Positions 1 through 5,279 of a DNA stretch of 5,872 bases are shown here, piece after piece. Position 1 is the stretch's first letter, and each line of letters opens with the position of its first letter. The stretch spans positions 1 to 5,872 of the forward strand of contig JAEVZT010000410.1 of assembly GCA_023392115.1 (NCBI GenBank). Reading direction: 5' to 3'. Source of the DNA: Chloroflexota bacterium. Its GTDB lineage: Bacteria > Chloroflexota > Anaerolineae > Aggregatilineales > Phototrophicaceae. The position numbers were made by a program, and so were the translations under genes. The notes beneath the pieces were generated by a model. That model was not told the origin of the DNA. It saw only the letters and a list, made by a program, of their open reading frames with translations, and searched no databases.

Positions 1-22
1 AAAAAGCCCCGTGAACGGGGCT
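1..22 (-). terminator. Intrinsic terminator of the minus-strand gene cluster
   Basis: A perfect 7 bp stem (AGCCCCG at 5-11 with CGGGGCT at 16-22) encloses a 4 nt loop. It is followed on the minus strand by at least five T residues, the complement of the A run at 1-5. GC-rich stem, short loop and T tract together are the classic rho-independent layout. It lies about 160 bp past the stop codon of the nuclease gene. The A run may continue beyond the window edge. Confidence 0.75.
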
Positions 23-26
23 GAAC

Positions 27-44
27 AGCCCGCTTGAGCGGGCT
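27..44. repeat. Second hairpin, a diverged copy of the terminator stem
   Basis: A perfect 7 bp inverted repeat, AGCCCGC (27-33) with GCGGGCT (38-44), has a TTGA loop. It starts exactly 22 bp after the stem at 5-22 and shares its AGCCC...GGGCT outline, with paired changes on both arms. It has no T tract of its own on the minus strand and only TT on the plus strand. It may strengthen termination or be a second copy of the same element. Confidence 0.6.
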
Positions 45-61
45 TACAGGGGGTTGAAACA

Positions 62-84
62 GCCGTAGGCTTTGAGCCTACGGC
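62..84. repeat. Third hairpin, 10 bp perfect stem
   Basis: GCCGTAGGCT (62-71) pairs perfectly with AGCCTACGGC (75-84) around a 3 nt loop. On the minus-strand transcript it is the first of three stems met after the nuclease gene, roughly 100 bp past its stop. No strong T tract follows it (TGTTT on the minus strand). It could protect the 3' end of the mRNA from exonucleases or act as a weak terminator. Confidence 0.6.
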
Positions 85-121
85 GGCACAAAGCCCATCA
101 TTATTAAATGTGTCCCGTCTT

Positions 122-177
122 CAACCCTAGGGAGAGGGGCGAAGCGACCGCAGGTTGCGCGGGGTGAGGTTTTGGGG
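122..177. repeat. GC-rich REP-like intergenic element (putative)
   Basis: The stretch opens with the palindrome CCCTAGGG (125-132), continues as GAGAGGGGC, and ends in GGGGTGAGGTTTTGGGG. This matches my recollection of an abundant extragenic element in Chloroflexota and other environmental bacteria that pairs a CCCTCTCCC-type motif with CCTCACCCC. A small stem (GCGACC at 144-149 with GGTTGC at 153-158, one G-T pair) lies in the middle. Only one copy is in the window, so its repeat status rests on recall. The rest of 85-183 shows nothing else. Confidence 0.35.
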
Positions 178-183
178 CGGCGA

Positions 184-2331
184 TCACTCGTCGCCCGCCG
201 CGCCGCAGTCATCCGTGTCAGCGCCGTAGACGACCTCGATCGTCACGCCGTCGATGGTGACGGTCACCGTGACCGGTTCGGCGTCGTCAGCTTCAACGCA
301 GACGGTGATCTGCACGTCATCACCCGACCCTGACACGTCGACGCGAACGTCGTCAGGCAGGTCGTCATCGCCGGTATCACGCGGACCGCCCGTGCCGCCT
401 TGCAGGTTCAAGCCGACGATCACCGGGTCATGATCGGACGCGCGGTAGGGCAGCGGCTCGTAGAGCGGATTGCCGTCCGGTCGCTCATTGAATTCCGCTT
501 CGGCGGCGTCAAGTACGTCGTCGTTGTAGTCGAAGTCGGGGATTTCGTCGGCGTTGATGTGCCAGACGACGGTTTCGACAACTTGAGGCAGCAGCGAGTC
601 GCTCGCCAGCGCGTAATCCAGATAGCCAAGCTGACCGTCGAAAACGTAGGTATACAGATCAGAGCCGACGCCGCCGAGCAGATCGGCATAGCCGAAGCTG
701 CCGCCTCCGGCGCGCACCGCGTCGATCGGGTCTTCGCCCGCGTACGAATTGAGGTCGCCAATGATCAAAATGTCGCGCTCACCCGTTTCCGTCGGGTCGG
801 TTTCGAGCCAGCGCACCAGTTCGGCGGCGGCTTCCGCGCGCGAGGCGTTGCAGTTGCCCTGAATCGGGTTGTCGTCGCCCGTGCCACAAGCAGAGCCTTT
901 CGACTTCAGGTGGTTGACGACCACCGTCAGCATTTCGTCGCCGGCGTTCTCGCGGAAAGTCTGCGCGACCGCCGGACGATTCTTCGGCACGCCCGTACCG
1001 CGCGGATTGGTGAACGCCTCGTCGTCGAGGACGGCGGTCGTACCGACAGGCGTTACCGTACCCGGCTTGTAGATTAAGGCGACCGCGATCTCGTCTGTGC
1101 CGATCACGCCGGTGTCAATGAAGTCATACGTCCCCGCGCCCGCGACAGCGTTCAGCCTGTCGACGAGGTCGGCGATGGCGTCGGTGCTGTTTTCGATCTC
1201 CATCAAGCCGACGATGTCGGCGTCGATCGCCGCCAGCGCCGCGACGATCTTGTCAGCCTGCCGGTCAAGCTCAGCGGGGCTGTTCGCGCCGCGCGCGTTG
1301 AGCGTCGTAAAGTAGTTGAGTACGTTGAAGCTGGCGACCCTGAGCGCCCCACCAACCTGCGGCGCGCCGGTCGGGCGCGAATTTGCCGGGGTGAAGACCA
1401 TCAATGCCGACTCGACAGGACGGATGCGCCACGCGTCGAAGCCGTAGCTGAGGACGCCGGTCAGCCCGGTAATCGTGTCGCCGCCGCGAAAATAATGGTC
1501 GGTGCTCAACCCGCCCGGCTGCGGGTAGAAGATGATCTGCGGATCGCGCACGAGCGGCAGATTTTCGACGTCACTGTCGTCGTCGAGGATCAAGCGGCGG
1601 CGTTCCAGTTCGGCGGCATATGCCTGACTCTCGGCGGGCGTTGGCGTGTCGTCGACGTGCGTGTACTGGTGCGGTCGCCCGCCCTGATAGAGCACGATTT
1701 GCCCGAAGCGCGACAGTTGGAAGTATTCGGAAACGGTCAGCGTATCGGCGATTGTGACGAGCATTCCCTCGTAAGGCTCGTAGAAGTCGTCAGGATCAGC
1801 GCCTGCGCCGATCAGATCCGCCGACAGGTTGAGGACAAGCGGATCGGGTAATGGGTTGTTCTGGCTCAAGACGGTGACGCTGCCGCCAGCCGCCGTGATC
1901 TGCGTTTGCCCGAAGCGCTCGACGACGATGCCCTCGACTTCGACCAGATCGCCAACGGCAATGTCGGCGACGGCGGCATTGTCGGTGCAGAGACGCGGGC
2001 GCGGCACGTCGTCTTCATTGCTGCGGAAGCTGTACGTGCCATCCGGGTCACAGTAGACGAAAACGCCCTCGGATGTCTGGGGGCTGCTGTCGGCGTCGCT
2101 TGACTCTTCCTGAACGAAGAAGCCGCCCATTTGCAGGTTACCCTGAACGTCGGCGGTGACAACCCCGCGAACGCGCACCGTTTCATCGGCGAGCGGGCTT
2201 TCCGCGCCTGCTCCCTGAATCTCGTGGATCAGCGTTACGTCGTCCTGCGCCGACGCGGCAGCGCCGAGCATGAGCAGACAAAGACCGATCAACACGAGCC
2301 GCACCTGCCGGACAATGGGCATGAAGATCAT
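184..2331 (-). CDS. Secreted ExeM/NucH-type extracellular endonuclease (endonuclease/exonuclease/phosphatase fold)
   Basis: This 715-residue protein probably cleaves extracellular nucleic acid, for nutrient or phosphate scavenging or turnover of matrix DNA; that role is inferred from the ExeM/NucH family. Residues 1-28 form a Sec signal peptide (basic start, LVLIGLCLLMLG core, ASA|Q cleavage). Residues about 45-160 look like the OB-fold region that precedes the catalytic domain in this family (VRVRGVVTADVQGNLQMGGF, then VGDLVEVEGIV). The catalytic domain covers about 329-643: SFNVLNYF (N336), LMEIEN (E378/E380), NHLKSKG (H474), GDLNSY (D526, N528) and YRASDHDPV (D633, H634). All key metal and catalytic motifs are present. 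A 70-residue acidic tail follows. The six mature cysteines fall into close pairs (94/115, 482/494, 677/709), which fits disulfides outside the cytoplasm. The ATG at 2331 has AAGGGG 5 nt upstream on the minus strand; the ATG at 2322 is an alternative. The family call is firm and the substrate is not. Confidence 0.93.
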   Translation of the reverse strand: MIFMPIVRQVRLVLIGLCLLMLGAAASAQDDVTLIHEIQGAGAESPLADETVRVRGVVTADVQGNLQMGGFFVQEESSDADSSPQTSEGVFVYCDPDGTYSFRSNEDDVPRPRLCTDNAAVADIAVGDLVEVEGIVVERFGQTQITAAGGSVTVLSQNNPLPDPLVLNLSADLIGAGADPDDFYEPYEGMLVTIADTLTVSEYFQLSRFGQIVLYQGGRPHQYTHVDDTPTPAESQAYAAELERRRLILDDDSDVENLPLVRDPQIIFYPQPGGLSTDHYFRGGDTITGLTGVLSYGFDAWRIRPVESALMVFTPANSRPTGAPQVGGALRVASFNVLNYFTTLNARGANSPAELDRQADKIVAALAAIDADIVGLMEIENSTDAIADLVDRLNAVAGAGTYDFIDTGVIGTDEIAVALIYKPGTVTPVGTTAVLDDEAFTNPRGTGVPKNRPAVAQTFRENAGDEMLTVVVNHLKSKGSACGTGDDNPIQGNCNASRAEAAAELVRWLETDPTETGERDILIIGDLNSYAGEDPIDAVRAGGGSFGYADLLGGVGSDLYTYVFDGQLGYLDYALASDSLLPQVVETVVWHINADEIPDFDYNDDVLDAAEAEFNERPDGNPLYEPLPYRASDHDPVIVGLNLQGGTGGPRDTGDDDLPDDVRVDVSGSGDDVQITVCVEADDAEPVTVTVTIDGVTIEVVYGADTDDCGAAGDE

Positions 2332-2371
2332 CGATCCCCCTTGTTGAACGCGGTGAATGCGTGATCTTCAT
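2321..2371 (-). promoter_or_regulatory. Inverted repeat able to pair the nuclease leader with its own start codon
   Basis: ATGAAGATCA (2321-2330) and TGATCTTCAT (2362-2371) are perfect 10 bp inverted arms separated by 31 nt. In the minus-strand transcript the downstream arm covers the last two bases of the AUG at 2331 and the first two bases of the in-frame AUG at 2322. The AAGGGG ribosome site lies in the loop. The structure could limit initiation, but no ligand-binding architecture is recognisable. Confidence 0.35.
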
Positions 2372-2402
2372 TTAATCATGAATCTTGTAAAGTTGTGCCG
2401 CG

Positions 2403-3755
2403 CTAATCCGCCGCTTGCCCGACTGGCTGAACGCCGACAGGAGTTTCAGCCTGTGCGATCGGCGTGTAGTCGGCGCGTTCGGACTCGACGCGGCGTACGC
2501 GCGGAAGCGCATACATAAAGGCCGTTGTCACAGCCAGCAGCGCGCCGGAGATCACCATGATCAAGCCGATACCCGATCCCTGTGTGCTGCCGACCAGCGG
2601 CGCGACCCGTTCCCAACCCGGCGTGCCGACGGCAGGCTCGAACACCGTGTCGATGACGGGTCCCATCAGCAGGTACGCCAGCGGCATGAGCAGCATGCTC
2701 ATCTGGCTGAGGACGGCGAACACGCGCCCTTGAACATCCGGCGGGACTTTGGTTTGCATGAGCGACATCACTGAGGCGTTGATCATCGGCACCGGCAGCG
2801 CCAGCAGGAAGATCGCCGCCCCAAGCATGAGCGGACTCTGAGCGGCGCCGATCAACGCGAGGAACAAGCCGCTGATCAGCACGCCGGGCAGAATCGTGTG
2901 AATGCGCGGCTTCGTGCCGCCCCACACGCCGATGATGATCCCGCCGACGATCATGCCGACGTTGAACACGCCGAGCAGCAGTCCCATGACGGCTTCGCTG
3001 CCCGTGCGCGCCAGCAGATACGGCGTGAAGGCGACCATCGCCGCGCTGAACAGGAAGTTGACCAGCGAAATGTGGATGGTGATCAAGAACAGCGTGCGCC
3101 AGTTCCACAGGTAGCGAATGCCGCCGAGCGACTCTTTGAGGAACGATCCCTGCATCGCCCGTCCGACTTCGGTCTGCTCCGGGCGCTGAATGCGGATAAG
3201 CATGATCACGATGGCAGCGGCGGCGAAGGTCAGCAGGTCGACAAGGATGATGCCCGTCAAGCCGATCAGCGCGTAGAGCGTGCCGGTCAGCGCCGGGGAG
3301 ATCACGCCCGCCAGTGGACCGGTCAGCTGCTGAATGGCGTTGGCGCGTTCACGCTGGTCGTCGGGAATGAGCATCGTAACGGATGCCTGAAACGCGGGCG
3401 CTTGAAAGACGCCGAAGATCGCCTTGATCAGCGTCACGGCATACAGGTGCCAGAGTTGGAAGCCGCCGCTGAGGAAGATGACCAGCAGCAGTACCGTGCC
3501 GACCGCCTGTCCCGCGTCGGACAGGATCATCACCCAGCGCCGATCCCAGCGATCCGCCAGCACGCCGGCGAAACTCGCGGCGATCACCTGCGGCAGGAAC
3601 GAGAACAGCGCCACCAGCGCCAGCGGCGTCACGTCGCCGGTCTGGTTGTAGACGTAAATGCTCAACGCGAGGTCACTCATGCGGCTGCCGACGAGCGAAA
3701 ACACCTGCGTTAGGATCAAGGTGTAAAACGTGCGCAGATTCGTGCTGCGGATCAT
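2403..3755 (-). CDS. MFS transporter, DHA3/MFS_3 (MefA-like) drug efflux type
   Basis: This 450-residue inner-membrane protein is a probable proton-driven exporter of the major facilitator superfamily. About twelve hydrophobic segments can be traced: roughly 10-34, 44-66, 75-97, 100-122, 142-166, 169-187, 219-243, 254-278, 288-305, 308-330, 345-370 and 395-416. The loop between TM2 and TM3 carries motif A (GVLADRWDRR, residues 64-73, followed by D80). The TM4-TM5 region has the FQAPAFQASVTMLIP and RERANAIQQLTGP signatures typical of the macrolide-efflux-like MFS_3/DHA3 group. A glycine-rich loop before TM12 (about residues 370-395) is also usual for these proteins. The C-terminal 30 residues are hydrophilic and probably cytoplasmic. 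The ATG at 3755 has AGAGGGGA upstream with about 7 nt spacing. The substrate cannot be told from sequence: drug, macrolide, lipid or metabolite are all possible. It shares orientation with clpP upstream and the nuclease downstream. Confidence 0.92.
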   Translation of the reverse strand: MIRSTNLRTFYTLILTQVFSLVGSRMSDLALSIYVYNQTGDVTPLALVALFSFLPQVIAASFAGVLADRWDRRWVMILSDAGQAVGTVLLLVIFLSGGFQLWHLYAVTLIKAIFGVFQAPAFQASVTMLIPDDQRERANAIQQLTGPLAGVISPALTGTLYALIGLTGIILVDLLTFAAAAIVIMLIRIQRPEQTEVGRAMQGSFLKESLGGIRYLWNWRTLFLITIHISLVNFLFSAAMVAFTPYLLARTGSEAVMGLLLGVFNVGMIVGGIIIGVWGGTKPRIHTILPGVLISGLFLALIGAAQSPLMLGAAIFLLALPVPMINASVMSLMQTKVPPDVQGRVFAVLSQMSMLLMPLAYLLMGPVIDTVFEPAVGTPGWERVAPLVGSTQGSGIGLIMVISGALLAVTTAFMYALPRVRRVESERADYTPIAQAETPVGVQPVGQAAD

Positions 3756-3790
3756 CTCAAGTCCCCTCTGAGAGTTGGTACATCCACAAA

Positions 3791-3815
3791 TACGAATCTG
3801 CGCGGCGTTTTGTTC
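3791..3815 (-). promoter_or_regulatory. Candidate ECF-sigma promoter for the exporter gene
   Basis: On the minus strand GAAC (3815-3812) is followed after 17 nt by CGTA (3794-3791), in the gap between clpP and the exporter. A start near 3784 would give a leader of about 28 nt containing the AGAGGGGA ribosome site. It shares the GAACAA core with the site upstream of the response regulator. The motif is short, so a chance match is quite possible. Confidence 0.25.
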
Positions 3816-3829
3816 TAGAATTCCGCCTT

Positions 3830-4459
3830 TTAGCGGAGATGCCCGTTCGCCTTGCCGTTCAGATGCGCGGACGTGCGCTGCAAGACGGCGTCAATCAAGC
3901 CGTATTCGACCGCTTGCGGCGCGTCGAAAAACACGTCGCGATCGGTGTCGCGCGCCAGCACTTCCCGATCCTGGCCGGTATGCTCGACGAAGATGTCGAG
4001 CAGGCGGTCTTTCAGGCGCTGGAATTCGGTGACGCGGATCATCATGTCGGTCACCTGACCCTGCGCGCCGCCGAGCGGTTGGTGCATATGGATCGTCGCG
4101 TTGGGCAGGGCGAAACGCTGTCCCCGGCGCCCGGTGGCGAGGACAACCGTCCCGAAGCTCATCGTCATGCCGATCGCCGTCGTGCTGACCGGCGCGCTGA
4201 TCTCCTGCATCGCGTCGTAGATCGCCAAACCCGCGTACACTTCGCCGCCGGGGGACTGAATATACATCTGGATCGGGCGGTCGCTGCTCTCGCGGTTGAG
4301 GTACAGAAGCTGCGCGACGACAAGATTGGCGACGGCGGAATTGATCTCCGAGCCGAGCATGATGACGCGTTCTTTCAGCAGCAGCGAATAGATGTCGAAG
4401 GCACGTTCGCCGTGACTCGTCTGCTCGACCACCATCGGCACGAGATTGTAAAGCTGCAT
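3830..4459 (-). CDS. clpP: ATP-dependent Clp protease proteolytic subunit (ClpP family)
   Basis: This 209-residue cytoplasmic serine peptidase should assemble into a tetradecameric chamber fed by a Clp ATPase such as ClpX or ClpC. The N-terminus ([20 protein letters not shown], residues 6-25) matches the start of mature ClpP, so there is little or no propeptide. The catalytic triad is complete: S101 in GMTMSFG, H126 in IHMHQPLGG and D175 in RDTDRDVFF, followed by AVEYGLID. Length and spacing match canonical ClpP. Two places differ from housekeeping ClpP: the nucleophile box is GMTMSFG instead of GQAASMG, and the oxyanion strand reads SPGGEVYAG instead of SPGGSVTAG. It is probably one of several ClpP paralogues, with no clpX or tig beside it. 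The sigma gene stops 13 bp upstream, and GAGAGGGA between them is the ribosome binding site, so the two genes are probably co-transcribed. Confidence 0.95.
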   Translation of the reverse strand: MQLYNLVPMVVEQTSHGERAFDIYSLLLKERVIMLGSEINSAVANLVVAQLLYLNRESSDRPIQMYIQSPGGEVYAGLAIYDAMQEISAPVSTTAIGMTMSFGTVVLATGRRGQRFALPNATIHMHQPLGGAQGQVTDMMIRVTEFQRLKDRLLDIFVEHTGQDREVLARDTDRDVFFDAPQAVEYGLIDAVLQRTSAHLNGKANGHLR

Positions 4460-4472
4460 GGCATTCCCTCTC

Positions 4473-5114
4473 TTACGCGACAGCCGCGTAGGCTTGATAC
4501 CGCCGGTAGAGCCACAGCATACGGGCGATGCGCTCGCTGTCGTTCATCCCGTCCGCGCGATAGAGCGAGCTTGTCGGCATCGTCTTGCGGATGCGCTCAC
4601 GGGCGTACTGCAAGCGCTTCTTGACGGTCGTCAGCGGCAGTTCGAGTCCGCGCGCGATCTCGATCAACGAGTAGCCGTCGAGGTAGAACATTTCGGTCAC
4701 CGCGCGCTCTCGTTCGGGCAGGGCGCGGACGGCGCACATCAGCCGTTCCCTTTCCTCGCGCGCTTCGGCGCTCGCGGCAGGATCGTCCCCGTAAGCGGAC
4801 TCGATGTCCTCGATCCGCCGTAGATCGGGCGTCTTGCGCCGTGTCAGGCGACTGCACTCCGTCATGACGATCCGCTTGAGCCACGCCGGAAACGCCGCCG
4901 GGTCGCGCAGTTGATCGATCTTCTGGTAAGCGGTCAGGAAGGCTTCCTGCGCGGCATCCTGCGCCATTTGCGCGTCGCGAAGGACGTTGTATGCCCAGCG
5001 CCATGCCGTTTCCTGAAACTGCTCCATCAGCGCGTCAAACGCCTCGCGCCGTTCGCGTTCGTTCGCCGTCCGAGCGCGTTTGACCAGTTCCTCATGCGCT
5101 TGAAACTGCACCAT
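4473..5114 (-). CDS. RNA polymerase sigma factor, ECF-type sigma-70 family
   Basis: This protein (213 residues from the ATG at 5114) should bind core RNA polymerase and direct it to a specific promoter set. Region 2 covers about residues 25-93, with the core-binding and -10-recognising stretch [14 protein letters not shown] (53-66) and [20 protein letters not shown] (75-94). An acidic linker of about 30 residues follows. Region 4 covers about 125-178: [19 protein letters not shown], then the helix-turn-helix [18 protein letters not shown]. Regions 1 and 3 are absent, as in ECF factors. A C-terminal tail of about 35 residues (180-213), rich in Arg and Tyr, is not part of the usual core and could be regulatory. 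A GTG at 5120 would add two residues, but AGGGAA sits only 1 nt from it and 7 nt from the ATG, so the ATG is preferred. No anti-sigma gene is visible next to it. It is the first gene of the minus-strand cluster. Confidence 0.9.
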   Translation of the reverse strand: MVQFQAHEELVKRARTANERERREAFDALMEQFQETAWRWAYNVLRDAQMAQDAAQEAFLTAYQKIDQLRDPAAFPAWLKRIVMTECSRLTRRKTPDLRRIEDIESAYGDDPAASAEAREERERLMCAVRALPERERAVTEMFYLDGYSLIEIARGLELPLTTVKKRLQYARERIRKTMPTSSLYRADGMNDSERIARMLWLYRRYQAYAAVA

Positions 5115-5121
5115 ATCCACG

Positions 5122-5127
5122 TTCCCT
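5122..5127 (-). promoter_or_regulatory. Ribosome binding site that decides the sigma factor start
   Basis: The minus strand reads AGGGAA here. It lies 7 nt before the ATG at 5114 but only 1 nt before the GTG at 5120. The spacing favours the ATG, giving a protein two residues shorter than the longest frame. Confidence 0.6.
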
Positions 5128-5151
5128 ATTACCGCCGATGCATGTACTCTA

Positions 5152-5161
5152 CTCTATAGAG
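5152..5161. promoter_or_regulatory. 10 bp palindrome CTCTATAGAG upstream of the sigma gene
   Basis: The sequence is a perfect palindrome. An ACTCT tandem pair overlaps its left side (5146-5155). On the minus strand it contains TATAGA, a possible -10 element about 40 bp upstream of the sigma start, but no good -35 sits at normal spacing. It could be an operator overlapping the sigma promoter. The evidence is position and symmetry only. Confidence 0.3.
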
Positions 5162-5231
5162 CCACTTCATGTAAAAAAGGTGATAAGCCAATATTTACAA
5201 CCGGGCGTCTCGAATGGGCGTATACTTAAAT

Positions 5232-5257
5232 GTGAACAACGTACACGTTTTGTCGTC
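5232..5257 (+). promoter_or_regulatory. Candidate ECF-sigma promoter for the response regulator gene
   Basis: GTGAAC (5232-5237) is followed after 16 nt by CGTC (5254-5257). This is the layout of ECF promoters (a -35 with an AAC core, a -10 of CGTC type, spacing about 16-17). Transcription would start near 5263-5265, leaving a short leader that still includes the GAAAGG ribosome site before the ATG at 5280. A TATACT hexamer at 5221-5226 is a competing housekeeping -10, but it has no good -35. Two short inverted repeats, AACGT/ACGTT (5238-5249) and TGTCG/CGACA (5251-5261), overlap the site. Confidence 0.3.
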
Positions 5258-5279
5258 GACAGCAGTTGAAAGGCAGCGC

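Noticed and set aside
400..1077. Long plus-strand open frame opposite the nuclease gene
   Set aside because: It is compositional: the opposite strand of a GC-rich gene stays open. It has no recognisable domain, and the minus-strand frame encodes a clear nuclease with complete motifs.
2183..2371. 62-codon minus-strand frame beginning in the nuclease leader (possible leader peptide)
   Set aside because: It overlaps the nuclease start out of frame, lacks a ribosome site before its ATG and has no recognisable content.
2898..3713. 271-codon plus-strand open frame opposite the exporter
   Set aside because: Its product is extremely rich in Arg, Asp, Gln and His, with no motif, as expected for the antisense of a membrane protein gene. 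The minus-strand protein is clearly an MFS transporter.
3812..3823. TTCTAGAA and GAATTC palindromes in the clpP-exporter gap as operators or a terminator
   Set aside because: They are short and overlapping, with no stem-loop plus T tract. A terminator for clpP is not supported here.
3839..4624. 261-codon plus-strand open frame spanning clpP and the end of the sigma gene
   Set aside because: It overlaps two well-supported genes on the other strand and shows no fold-like pattern.
5194..5226. Housekeeping promoter from TTTACA (5194-5199) and TATACT (5221-5226)
   Set aside because: The spacer would be 21 bp, too long for normal sigma-70 recognition, and there is no extended -10. Only the TATACT remains as a weak alternative.
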